The notes under the pieces were generated by a model. That model ran no database searches. It was not told the DNA's origin and saw nothing but the letters and a program-made list of their open reading frames with translations. Positions 1 to 8,812 of a DNA stretch of 64,000 bases are shown here, piece after piece. The stretch is taken from contig JAJDCM010000367.1 of assembly GCA_029260825.1 (NCBI GenBank), positions 16,584-80,583 of the forward strand. The letters are read 5' to 3'. The position numbers and the translations under genes were made by a program. The first letter of the stretch is position 1, and each line of letters opens with the position of its first letter. The stretch is from Planctomycetota bacterium (lineage in GTDB: Bacteria > Planctomycetota > JACOTG01 > JAJDCM01).

Positions 1-1101
1 CACCGGGTCGGTTTCCTTCACGACCTTGCCGTTGATATCAGTATCAAGGACGAGACTCACCGGCGGTCGATTCGTCCACGAAATGCGCTCACCCGGGTCG
101 TGGGTGACTTTCCCGCCATTTCTGGAATGTCCAGACATGTGACAAGTGGCACAAGTCGGGGCCTGGGCATAGTCTTCCCCCAAGACCCAGTCCTTGCCAT
201 CCAGGTTCATCTTGTCCTTCAGATCCCGGTAAGCAACTCCGTGCTTTGACTCCTCAAAGATCTCTTTCTGGGGATGATCGGGGCCGAGGTGGCACTTTGC
301 GCAATTCTCCGGCTGCCGAGCCCGACGGGGCGAGAAGTCATGTCGGCTATGGCAAGCAGAGCAAGAGCCGCTGGATCCATCAAGGTTGAGCCGGCCGATA
401 CCTGTGTTGGGCCAGGTTCCAGGGTCGAATAGGGGTCGTCCATTCGCGTCGGTCTTGATCCGGGAGAGAGCCTCTACGTTGGTCGGAATCCCGTCGGGAC
501 CAGGTGCGAGATCATCGACCGTAATCGCCTGCCCCTCGGTCGCCTGGAGTGCCACCTTCGAGCCATGACATTGCTGGCATCCAAGAAGAGAGCTCGACAT
601 CCCGTTAACGGACTGAATATCGGGTCGCCCCGGCGTCGGCGAGTGAGGGTTAAAACTGCCTCGAAACCCCTCCACGGTCTCGGCAAGAAAGTTGTCAAGA
701 GACGCAAGGATGTTTCCGCCAGCAGCATGATGGCTCTGCGCAAACTCCGCGGCTTCGGTTGGATGACACCGACTACAGTCCAAAGGAGTGACGACGGTAG
801 CAATATCCACACCGTAGTGATCAAACGTGTCGGGATCACTCTCGCCGCTCTGGTGACACTCGACACACCCCACGCCCTTCTCGGCATGGGTGCTTCCTTC
901 CCAGTGGGCGATGATCCCGGGATTCTGCTGCTGGTGACAGTCAACGCAGCTCCGGGAGCTGTCGGGGACCGATATCGAGTGAGAGCTGAGACCCGTTTCC
1001 TCTCGACGCCTGACAACCTCGAGGAACTGAACAATCACCAGGGACGCCAGAAACAGCAGGCCCAGGATACCGATAATTACCTTCTTGATCTCAAGGTTCA
1101 T
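1..1101 (-). CDS. HAO-like multiheme cytochrome c, membrane-anchored, truncated by window start
   Basis: My own translation of the minus strand from ATG at 1101 stays open to base 1 (367 codons). It begins MNLEIKKVIIGILGLLFLASLVIVQFLEVV (N-terminal TM). It has 7 CxxCH motifs: CVDCH, CVECH, CSRCH, CQQCH, CSACH, CAKCH, CATCH. The block CSACHSRHDFSPRRARQPENCAKCHLGPDHPQKEIFEESKHG...APTCATCHMS...THDPGERISWTNRP is characteristic of the HAO family. The ORF track misses it because the ORF runs off the edge. Confidence 0.9.
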   Translation of the reverse strand, partial: MNLEIKKVIIGILGLLFLASLVIVQFLEVVRRREETGLSSHSISVPDSSRSCVDCHQQQNPGIIAHWEGSTHAEKGVGCVECHQSGESDPDTFDHYGVDIATVVTPLDCSRCHPTEAAEFAQSHHAAGGNILASLDNFLAETVEGFRGSFNPHSPTPGRPDIQSVNGMSSSLLGCQQCHGSKVALQATEGQAITVDDLAPGPDGIPTNVEALSRIKTDANGRPLFDPGTWPNTGIGRLNLDGSSGSCSACHSRHDFSPRRARQPENCAKCHLGPDHPQKEIFEESKHGVAYRDLKDKMNLDGKDWVLGEDYAQAPTCATCHMSGHSRNGGKVTHDPGERISWTNRPPVSLVLDTDINGKVVKETDPV

Positions 1102-1129
1102 TCTTCACACTCGTTTGGTTGATTGTGGA

Positions 1130-2188
1130 TCAATGGGCGACAAACGCTTCCCAAAGCGTGAGGCCAATCAAGGCGAACACCGCCAGGATTCCGAGCCACA
1201 CACTGAATTCCGACCCCTTCCATCGGCGCCGGATCGCAGCGTCAATAAAGGGCCAAAGAAACATGACAAAGACGATCAAACCCATGGAGAGAATCGCCGC
1301 AGTGCCCGAGAACAACTTCAGCCACCGGAAGGCGACATAAAAGAACCACTCGGGCTTGATGATCTCCGGAGTGACGAGCGGATTGGCCTCCGGGCCCATG
1401 TTTGCGGGCACAACGGTGGCGAGGAAACTCAGAAGGATCATCAGAACCAAGCCGATGAAAATCTCCATCAAGAAGTGATCGGGGAAAAACGCAAAATGGC
1501 CGCCCCCTTCTCCCTTGGCTTGATCCTTCTTGAACTGGAATTCGGTGACGCCCTGCAGCCGGATGAGAGAAATGTGGACCACCAGGAGGAACACCATCGA
1601 AACCGGAAGCACGGCAGCATGCAGAATGAAGAAGCGAGACAAAGTCTGCTCTCCATAGGAATCTCCGGCGAGCATCATCCTCTTCATGAAAGGCCCAAGA
1701 ACAGGGACCATATCCGCAATATTCGCTCCTACCGTCGCACCCCAGTAGCTGAGCTGCTCGTAGACGAGACTGTAGCCAGTGAAACCGGTCATCAAGGTCA
1801 AAACGAGCAACGTCATCCCGATCATCCAGTTGAGATCACGCGGCTTTCGATAGGATCCGGTGAAGTAGACCCTCATCTGATGGAGAATAATGCTGGCAAT
1901 CATGAGGGTCGCGGCCCACTTGTGGAGGCTACGAAAATACCAGCCGTATGCGACATCATGAGTGATGTAGCGAACCGACTCGTACGCGGTGCTCGACGAA
2001 GGTTCGTAATAGAACGCGAGCAGAATTCCGGTCACGATCTGGATAACAAAGAGGTAGGCCGGCGTACCGCCAAGGCAGAACCACCAGTGCTTCAAGTGGT
2101 TCGGCACCGGTTCGTTGGTGAATTCCCTCAGCTGCGATCCGCTGACCGGGATTCGTTCTTTCAGCCAGGAGCCAACAGTATTCATCAC
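1130..2188 (-). CDS. Cytochrome b of a bc-type (b6/IV-like) complex
   Basis: Multi-TM protein with NHLKHWWFCLGGTPAYLFVIQIVTGILLAFYYEPS, paired-His helices and a KPEWFFYVAFRWLK (PEW) motif; adjacent to Rieske. Confidence 0.93.
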   Translation of the reverse strand: MMNTVGSWLKERIPVSGSQLREFTNEPVPNHLKHWWFCLGGTPAYLFVIQIVTGILLAFYYEPSSSTAYESVRYITHDVAYGWYFRSLHKWAATLMIASIILHQMRVYFTGSYRKPRDLNWMIGMTLLVLTLMTGFTGYSLVYEQLSYWGATVGANIADMVPVLGPFMKRMMLAGDSYGEQTLSRFFILHAAVLPVSMVFLLVVHISLIRLQGVTEFQFKKDQAKGEGGGHFAFFPDHFLMEIFIGLVLMILLSFLATVVPANMGPEANPLVTPEIIKPEWFFYVAFRWLKLFSGTAAILSMGLIVFVMFLWPFIDAAIRRRWKGSEFSVWLGILAVFALIGLTLWEAFVAH

Positions 2189-2215
2189 GTAGACACCCTT
2201 CTTCTCAACGATTTA

Positions 2216-2755
2216 TCAGATGTTGCGCGATGAGCTGGGGCAGCACGAAGCATTTGCTGTCGAGACATTGAGAGGAACAAGAATATAAAGGAGGGTCCCT
2301 ACAACCTTGAGTGGGAAGCGGGTTAACGGTTGGTTTGCATCCTTGGGTGGCCCAGCGATGGGCTCTCCCGCGGCATCAAAGGCACCATTGTGACACGGGC
2401 AAAAGAATCGATCATTTTGCGCCTCCCAGTGAACCTGACAGCCGAGGTGAGGACACACGCTCGAGAGAGCGACAAAATCCTCTGCGGTCTTCCCGGATCC
2501 CTTTCTTGCCAGAGTCACTCCTGCTCCTTCGGGAGTTCGATAATCAAAACTATCTCCCTCCTTGAGGCTTTCCACGTCGGTGACGAACATCCAGGCTTTC
2601 TTTCCATCATCTGTCTGATAGAGGAATCGAGCACCCAGAAAAGCAAAGGTTCCATAGCCAGCGGCAAGGCCACCTGCCATGGCGAAGGTCGTGCCCGAAA
2701 CGAGAAAGTTCCTCCGGGAGACCCCCTCATCGGGTAGCTCAGGTGTTTCGGACAT
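2216..2755 (-). CDS. Rieske 2Fe-2S protein with Tat signal
   Basis: SRRNFLVSG Tat motif; CPHLGC and CPCHNGAF cluster-binding motifs. Confidence 0.93.
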   Translation of the reverse strand: MSETPELPDEGVSRRNFLVSGTTFAMAGGLAAGYGTFAFLGARFLYQTDDGKKAWMFVTDVESLKEGDSFDYRTPEGAGVTLARKGSGKTAEDFVALSSVCPHLGCQVHWEAQNDRFFCPCHNGAFDAAGEPIAGPPKDANQPLTRFPLKVVGTLLYILVPLNVSTANASCCPSSSRNI

Positions 2756-2823
2756 GAAAGCCCCTCCTCACTGGCGATTTCCGTGCTGGCTGCGAAGAAT
2801 ACCTCGAGCACCGAAGGATTCTC

Positions 2824-2837
2824 TTGACCCAGGTCAA
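2824..2837. promoter_or_regulatory. FNR/CRP-family-like palindrome TTGACCCAGGTCAA
   Basis: Perfect dyad TTGAC-N4-GTCAA in the divergent Rieske/porin intergenic region. Confidence 0.5.
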
Positions 2838-2868
2838 GGTGAGTCAAGAAAGTCGGATTGCTCAATGA

Positions 2869-2882
2869 TTGATCTCGATCAA
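2869..2882. promoter_or_regulatory. FNR box TTGATCTCGATCAA
   Basis: Exact TTGAT-N4-ATCAA consensus between Rieske (-) and porin (+). Confidence 0.75.
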
Positions 2883-2957
2883 TGTTGCTTTCGCTCTGAA
2901 GAGTAGACATGAGGCGGTTCCGGATTCATTCCCATATCGCACCGAGAGGAGGGCTTC

Positions 2958-4373
2958 ATGAGGTTGTCAAGCCTGGCAATGCTGGCATCAGTTCTGATCG
3001 TCCCGATGTCCAGGGAAGTTCAAGCTCAGGAAAAAAACTCGAATACCAAGGAGGACGGCTCGATCAGACAAGAGCTCAGTGAGCTTCGTCGCGAGGTCGA
3101 TGACCTGAGAGAGTGGAAGCTTCAGCAGGAGGAGACGGCCCCGGACGGGACGAGCGAGTCTCGGTTCAAACTCCCGGGATCGATGGGGCTTACCGTGTCG
3201 GGACAGATCCGAGTTCGAGAGGAGTACCGCAGTCATCTTTATAGTCCAACCGATCCAGACGGAAACGAGCGAAACGACTTCACCCGACTGCGGACTCGAC
3301 TCCGATTCGACTTTGAGGTCAATGAGCAGCTCCAGGCAATCGTGGAACTCCAGGACATTCGCCTTCTCGGATCCGAGGGCTCAACGACGGCGGACGCCGA
3401 GGGGCTTGATCTCAAACGAGCGGAAATGTTGATCAAAGACCCGTTCGGGCTCCCCGCCGAAATCGAGATCGGGCGATTTGTCATGTTCTACGGCAAGCAG
3501 AGAGTCATTGGCCACCTCGAGTGGTTTGATCAGGGACGTACTTTCGATGGGTTCCGCATCAAAGCTCAGGGGACGTCATGGTTTGCCGATCTCTTCGGGG
3601 CAAGAATCAATGACCTCGGCGCTTCCGACGAGGACGACAGCGATCTTGTCGGTATCTACGCAGGAACCAAAGAGCTCATGAGCGGGCTTGATGTCGAGGG
3701 GTACATCCTTCATACTCGCGATCAGCGTCGCGGCACCTCGGAGCGTGGAACCCAGGGAACGACCGGGTTCACAACATTCGGAAGCCGCTTGTTCGGAACC
3801 TGCTGCGGGCTCGAATATGAAACGGAAATTCTGTTCCAGACCGGCGAGGTTTTCGATGACAATCTGACCGCGTACGGTGGAGTTGTAGCGATCGGATACA
3901 AGTTCGAGGACTGTCCAATGACCCCCAGACTCGGGTTCGAAGTCGACTACGCCACGGGCGACCGGAACGGGACGGATGGCGATACTGAGCAGTTGCAGGT
4001 ACTATTCCCCACGAATCACATGCACTATGGAAACGCGGATCTGGCAGCTTTGAGCAACCTCTGGGATTTCCGGACATCGCTGGGGTTCCAACCATCGGAG
4101 ACGGTAAGAGTGTCCCTTGATCATCATCACCTCTCCCTTCAAGACGAGGAAGGGGCGTGGGTCAATGCCGGAGGAGCTACAATCCGCCCAGGCGCCGCGG
4201 GAGCTTCCCGTCATCTGGGGGAAGAAGTCGATCTTACGGTCTGGTGGGATGCCATCGAAAACCTCGAGCTCCAGTTCGGATGGAACCACTTCTTCGGAGG
4301 CGGCTTTACGGACGACACGGGAAGACAACGAGACGCGGTGTTCACCTACATCCAGGCGCTTCTCAAATTCTAG
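2958..4373 (+). CDS. Outer-membrane beta-barrel porin (alginate-export-like)
   Basis: Signal peptide, coiled-coil N-terminus, then alternating beta-strand pattern (LTVSGQIRVREEYRSH ... FDFEVNEQLQAIVELQDIRLLG) ending in aromatic/hydrophobic ALLKF. Confidence 0.75.
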   Translation: MRLSSLAMLASVLIVPMSREVQAQEKNSNTKEDGSIRQELSELRREVDDLREWKLQQEETAPDGTSESRFKLPGSMGLTVSGQIRVREEYRSHLYSPTDPDGNERNDFTRLRTRLRFDFEVNEQLQAIVELQDIRLLGSEGSTTADAEGLDLKRAEMLIKDPFGLPAEIEIGRFVMFYGKQRVIGHLEWFDQGRTFDGFRIKAQGTSWFADLFGARINDLGASDEDDSDLVGIYAGTKELMSGLDVEGYILHTRDQRRGTSERGTQGTTGFTTFGSRLFGTCCGLEYETEILFQTGEVFDDNLTAYGGVVAIGYKFEDCPMTPRLGFEVDYATGDRNGTDGDTEQLQVLFPTNHMHYGNADLAALSNLWDFRTSLGFQPSETVRVSLDHHHLSLQDEEGAWVNAGGATIRPGAAGASRHLGEEVDLTVWWDAIENLELQFGWNHFFGGGFTDDTGRQRDAVFTYIQALLKF

Positions 4374-4392
4374 TCACACAACCAGGTCAACC

Positions 4393-5178
4393 ATGATCGA
4401 AACCCAGGTCGCGATCGAAGCTGCGGTAGCCGGACTTCTGGCCAGCGTGGCCTGTGGCCTGGGTGCACTGCCGCTTGGATTCAAAAGAATCAATCTGGGG
4501 AAGAGGATCGGTCTTGGCTATGGCTTCGCGGCCGGGTTGATGGTCGCCGCATCGGTCTACAATCTACTGTGGCCGGCCCTCACCCTCGGGAATGCGGAGC
4601 TTCGACTCGGCTCGGTGCTAAAAACAACCGCGGGTCTTTTCCTGGGATGCCTTCTTCTATGGTGGATGGGTCGCTTTCTGACCACCGAGCGACTGGAGAG
4701 CCGTGGAATTGCAAAGTGGTTGGGAGGTCGAACCGAAGCACTCATCTTCCTGACGATGTGCCTTCACTCGGTCCCGGAGGGAATTGCCGTCGGAGTCGGG
4801 TATGCAGGAGAAGCTCGACTCGAGGACGCGGAGGGCCTGGGGGGCTACATTGCGCTCGCCATCTCCATTCACAACATACCTGAAGGGCTGGCGGTTGCCC
4901 TGCCGCTGCGCCTTCGCGGCGTATCTCTGGCAAAGTGTTTTCTCTTCGCGTTTCTGACCAGTCTACCCCAGCCCATCGCCTCGGTTCCAGCATGCCTACT
5001 GGTCTGGTTCTTCGAACCACTCATCTTGCCTTGCCTCGGACTTGCGGCCGGCGCCATGATGTACCTGACGATCGAGGAGCTCGTTCCGGACGCCCTTGAA
5101 ACCCGAAGTCGAGGACAGGTCGCGTGGGCCTTCATGATCGGTTTCATCAGCATGGTCCTCGTGCAGGCCGTCCTCTGA
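4393..5178 (+). CDS. ZIP-family metal transporter
   Basis: HSVPEGIAVGVG and HNIPEGLAVALPL motifs (ZIP TM4/TM5). ATG at 4393 preferred over the ORF-track start at 4117, which overlaps the porin. Confidence 0.9.
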   Translation: MIETQVAIEAAVAGLLASVACGLGALPLGFKRINLGKRIGLGYGFAAGLMVAASVYNLLWPALTLGNAELRLGSVLKTTAGLFLGCLLLWWMGRFLTTERLESRGIAKWLGGRTEALIFLTMCLHSVPEGIAVGVGYAGEARLEDAEGLGGYIALAISIHNIPEGLAVALPLRLRGVSLAKCFLFAFLTSLPQPIASVPACLLVWFFEPLILPCLGLAAGAMMYLTIEELVPDALETRSRGQVAWAFMIGFISMVLVQAVL

Positions 5179-5248
5179 TTGAAGTCGGCCACGGCCTGCA
5201 TCTTCCATCCGCATCAACGGTCCTTTCGAGATTCATCATCCTGTGAAC

Positions 5249-5262
5249 TTGACCTGAATCAA
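5249..5262. promoter_or_regulatory. FNR-like box TTGACCTGAATCAA
   Basis: TTGAC-N4-ATCAA, one mismatch to the FNR consensus, about 80 bp upstream of the CBS gene. Confidence 0.5.
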
Positions 5263-5343
5263 GGATCCGCCAGATTCACGGGAGTATCGTTTAGAAGCTT
5301 GTTATGGGGAATCGACAAGACGAAAAATTCAAGGAGGTAAATC

Positions 5344-5892
5344 ATGAGCCGAAACCGGAGCCTGACCGACGCGGCATCCCAGTTCCCGGATCGCCTGGCC
5401 CTGTTGACGGCCTCGGATTTGATGACTCCAAACCCGGTCACGATCATGATCACCGCGACCGTGCCAGAAGCGGTTGCCGTGCTCACGGATCTCCATTTCA
5501 GTGGGGCGCCGGTTGTCGATGCAGATGGATGCCCGGTCGGCGTCATCAGTCGCACCGACATCGTGCGAAACAATCACGAAGAAGTCGATCGAATTCAACC
5601 CAGCTCCGAGCCCGATGAGACTGATCTCTGGAGAACTCTGGTCGAATCTCGCGATGACTTCCTGATCGAGAAGGTGAACGAGACGCGGGTCGAGGACATC
5701 ATGACTCCCCTTGTGTTCTCAGTGAAGCCGAACTGTGGGGGCGTCGATATCGTGACCAAGATGCTCAGTCAAGACGTCCACAGGATCCTTGTTGTGGACG
5801 ATGAGGGAACTCTTCAGGGTGTGATCAGCTCCATGGATATCTTGAGAGAACTGGTAGATTCAACCCGATCCAGGACGGCGCAAGACACATGA
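5344..5892 (+). CDS. Tandem CBS-domain protein
   Basis: Two CBS motifs (DLMTPNPVTI...GAPVVDADGCPVGVISRTDI; DIMTPLVFSV...RILVVDDEGTLQGVISSMDIL). Strong SD AAGGAGGT just upstream. Confidence 0.9.
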   Translation: MSRNRSLTDAASQFPDRLALLTASDLMTPNPVTIMITATVPEAVAVLTDLHFSGAPVVDADGCPVGVISRTDIVRNNHEEVDRIQPSSEPDETDLWRTLVESRDDFLIEKVNETRVEDIMTPLVFSVKPNCGGVDIVTKMLSQDVHRILVVDDEGTLQGVISSMDILRELVDSTRSRTAQDT

Positions 5893-5912
5893 TCATAGGC
5901 CGTCAAATAGGC

Positions 5913-6578
5913 CTACGACCCTTCCTTCAGCACCCATTCCGTGGCGCGACGTGCGAGCTCGGTGGAAGTCTGAATCTGGAGCTTTTCCTTGATGTGCTCC
6001 CGGTGTGACTCCACGGTCTTCGGGCTGATGGAAAGGCGTTCGGCGATCTTCTTCGTGCCAAGCCCCGTTCCGATGAGCTCAAAAATTTCGAGCTCCCTGT
6101 TGCTGAGCCGATCAACTGTAGCGGCCTCTACTTTCGCTGAGCGCCCGACGAACTTACCGAGCATTCGGTTCGCGATCGTGTCACTGACATAAATCTCCCC
6201 CTTGTGGACCCGGCGAATCGCTCGAATGAGAAGCTCCGTTCCTTTCTGCTTCATGATGTAGCCGGAGGCGCCGGCTCGGAGAGCACGCTCAGCGTAGAGA
6301 GCTTCGTCATGCATGGAAAGGACGAGAATCCGGATGGCAGAGTTTCGGGCCTGTATCTGCTTGATCAGATCGAGGCCGCCAATATCTTGCAAGGAGAGGT
6401 CGACCACCGCGACATCGGGTGGTGGCTCGATCTTCTTCAGAGCATCGTGATACCCTTCCGCTTCTCCACAGACGCAAAGACCTGGCGTCTGGTTGATCAT
6501 GGCAATGAGGCCTTCCCGGACGATGGGATGATCGTCAACAAGGAGAATCTTGATCGGCGATCCGGAATCACTCGGCAT
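5913..6578 (-). CDS. NarL/LuxR-family response regulator
   Basis: Receiver (KILLVDDHPIVREGL...VAVVDLSLQD) plus C-terminal LuxR HTH (LSNRELEIFELIGTGLGTKKIAERLSISPKTVESHREHIKEKL). Confidence 0.95.
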   Translation of the reverse strand: MPSDSGSPIKILLVDDHPIVREGLIAMINQTPGLCVCGEAEGYHDALKKIEPPPDVAVVDLSLQDIGGLDLIKQIQARNSAIRILVLSMHDEALYAERALRAGASGYIMKQKGTELLIRAIRRVHKGEIYVSDTIANRMLGKFVGRSAKVEAATVDRLSNRELEIFELIGTGLGTKKIAERLSISPKTVESHREHIKEKLQIQTSTELARRATEWVLKEGS

Positions 6579-7647
6579 GGGAGCCCCCCATCAAGTTGCT
6601 TGCATGGTGGGGATCAAAATGACAATCCACAACCATTCCTCCTCCCTCGCGTGCTCCGATCGTGAGGATTCCACCAATGTGTCGAGTCCGGTAGTGCATC
6701 ATGTGAAGACCACGCCCACCTTGATTCGCCAAGGGAAACGTGAAACCCATGCCGTCGTCCGAAACCATGAGTCTCCCTTGTCGGCCCTGCACCGTAAGGG
6801 TGACCCAGATGTTCTTCGCTTCAGCATGCTTGAGAGCGTTGTTGACCGCCTCGCTTGCAATGTAATAGAGCTGAAGAGCAACGCTCTGATTATCGACCGG
6901 AGCTGGAAGTTCATTGTGGAAGTGACATGCCGGTCCTTGCGCTCGATTCACAGAATCCACAAGCTCTTCCAGGGAGATCATGAGCCCCTCTTCGTCCACG
7001 GTGACGGGAACCAGCCCCCGAACTAACGCGCGAGTGTGGTCGATGGCTCCGTTGACCAGGCTAACGATACGTGCAGCGTCCTTGGCCGCGGCGGGATTTG
7101 TTTTCCCCAGACTTGTCCCAAGAGCGCCAGCAAGGAGCGCGATTCCCGTCAGCTCCTGGCCCAACCCGTCGTGAAGATCTCGCCCAATGCGTCCTTGCTC
7201 CTCACTGCTCGTGTTCAAAACCTCTCGCTCCAGCTGCTTGAGCTCGGATATGTCCCGAACGATGCCGGTGAAGAGGAGGCGTTCGTTAACTCGAGTCTCA
7301 CTGATCGCCAGATGAATGGGAAACGTCGACCCGTCTTTCCGCCGGGCCACGACCTCACGCCCGGATCCGATCACCTTGGGGATTCTTGTAGCCACGTAGG
7401 CCTGGATATAACCGTCGTGCTCGCTCCGATATGGATCGGGCATGAGAATGGAAATGTTCCTTCCCAGGAGTTCCTCGTCGGTATAGCCAAAAAGGCGGTG
7501 GACCGCAGGATTCACCGTGAGGATCGTGCCCAGGGGGTCAATCGTAATAATTGCATCTACCGCGGCCTGAACCATGGATTCGAAAACGGCAAGGGACTCC
7601 TCCGGATTCGAACCTTGCACGGCATGATTTTCCTTCTTACTTTCCAT
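6568..7647 (-). CDS. PAS-domain NarX-type sensor histidine kinase
   Basis: PAS (AVDAIITIDPLGTILTVNPAVHRLFGY), HisKA_3 (EQGRIGRDLHDGLGQELTGIAL), HATPase (SEAVNNALKHAEAKNI; VSDDGMGF). Overlaps the response regulator. Confidence 0.95.
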   Translation of the reverse strand: MESKKENHAVQGSNPEESLAVFESMVQAAVDAIITIDPLGTILTVNPAVHRLFGYTDEELLGRNISILMPDPYRSEHDGYIQAYVATRIPKVIGSGREVVARRKDGSTFPIHLAISETRVNERLLFTGIVRDISELKQLEREVLNTSSEEQGRIGRDLHDGLGQELTGIALLAGALGTSLGKTNPAAAKDAARIVSLVNGAIDHTRALVRGLVPVTVDEEGLMISLEELVDSVNRAQGPACHFHNELPAPVDNQSVALQLYYIASEAVNNALKHAEAKNIWVTLTVQGRQGRLMVSDDGMGFTFPLANQGGRGLHMMHYRTRHIGGILTIGAREGGGMVVDCHFDPHHASNLMGGSHAE

Positions 7648-7762
7648 TGCTGGGTGAGTGTCCTTTGCTTTCCTTCACGACCTGAACAGTTCCCCGAAGG
7701 CTTCGCCGGGAGGCTGCGTCAGGTTAGCCGGTTCGAACTCCCCCAGCATAGGAAAAATCGGC

Positions 7763-8770
7763 TCAGCACGCGAGGGCCAGCTCGTCAAGGGATTCCGGAT
7801 CCTCGATCCAGACCGTCCTTCCTTCCACCTCGATAATTCGGCTCTCCTGCATGCTTCTGAGCCCCCGACTCAACGTCTCGGGAGCGACCCCCACAAGGGA
7901 CGCGATCTCGAACTTGGGGAGGCGGAGTCGGATAGGATTCGGCCCCCGGCGAAATTGCTCCAGCAAGTAGCGAGCAATTTTGCTCATGGATTGCCCTGTC
8001 GCAAGATGGGCGCTCATCCGAAGAAGCTTCTCGTTTCTGAGAGCGAGGACCCGGAGGACTCGCTTGCAGAATCCGGAATCCTTTTCCACCAGAGTCCGGA
8101 AGGTGGACGGTTTGACAATCAGGACGGTGGCCTCCGTGATGGACTCGGCGTTTCCGGTGTGCGGCTGTTCAAGGAGAACGGCCTCCTCGGCAAACACATC
8201 GCCAGGCTCGAGGGCGAGAAGATTGAAGGGGCGCCCGTCGTAGTTTGTGCGGCAGACCTTCAGCAATCCCTTGAGGACAACAAAAAATCCGCGGCAGGAT
8301 TCGCCGTCGTGAACGAGGCTCTCCTTGGGGGAGAGATGACGGACACGGCTCGTCTCAGCGATCAGGGAGAGATCCTGAGATGACAGCCCCTTGAAGAACG
8401 CGGTATCGGTGACAACCTGGATCATTCGTGCGGCGGGAATCCGAGCCTCACGAGCGCGTCGCGTCACAACAAGGGGACACTGGGGCAACGTCCCGCAGTT
8501 GGCCTTCTCCTGCAAGGTACGAACGACCTCATTGATTCGTTCGGTCGTCCGTGCGTCGAAGGAACGGGGCTTCCCGTCCAGGTCGCGCACATCCTCCAGC
8601 TCGATGGTTGTCTTGCCGCCGTCGAATTGAGCGGAGAGACAGAGTTCAACATCTTCAGAATCGGGTCCGATAGGTCCGGCGGGAGTTCGAAAACGGACAG
8701 GACCTTCCGGGTTCGGGCGAGCCTCACACCACTCACATCGTGTCCCTAGAGCTTCTGCGGACTTCGTCAT
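7763..8770 (-). CDS. Crp/FNR-family regulator with Cys-containing N-terminal extension
   Basis: cNMP-binding-like beta-roll plus C-terminal HTH (EIASLVGVAPETLSRGLRSMQESRII). N-terminal region of about 110 aa with CEWC and CGTLPQC. Confidence 0.92.
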   Translation of the reverse strand: MTKSAEALGTRCEWCEARPNPEGPVRFRTPAGPIGPDSEDVELCLSAQFDGGKTTIELEDVRDLDGKPRSFDARTTERINEVVRTLQEKANCGTLPQCPLVVTRRAREARIPAARMIQVVTDTAFFKGLSSQDLSLIAETSRVRHLSPKESLVHDGESCRGFFVVLKGLLKVCRTNYDGRPFNLLALEPGDVFAEEAVLLEQPHTGNAESITEATVLIVKPSTFRTLVEKDSGFCKRVLRVLALRNEKLLRMSAHLATGQSMSKIARYLLEQFRRGPNPIRLRLPKFEIASLVGVAPETLSRGLRSMQESRIIEVEGRTVWIEDPESLDELALAC

Positions 8771-8796
8771 GACTGCCTCCTTTTCGATGGACTGCC

Positions 8797-8810
8797 TTGA
8801 TCACCATCAA
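8797..8810. promoter_or_regulatory. FNR box TTGATCACCATCAA (copy 1)
   Basis: Exact TTGAT-N4-ATCAA, 27 bp upstream of the FNR-like gene start. Confidence 0.8.
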
Positions 8811-8812
8811 AC

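Noticed and set aside
1085-2233. 382-aa plus-strand ORF in the track
   Set aside because: Antisense to clearly conserved cytochrome b; low-complexity charged translation without domain signal.
5896-5915. TAGGCC-N8-GGCCTA hairpin between convergent CBS and NarL genes
   Set aside because: Only 6 bp, no U-run, and overlaps a stop codon; too weak to call a terminator.
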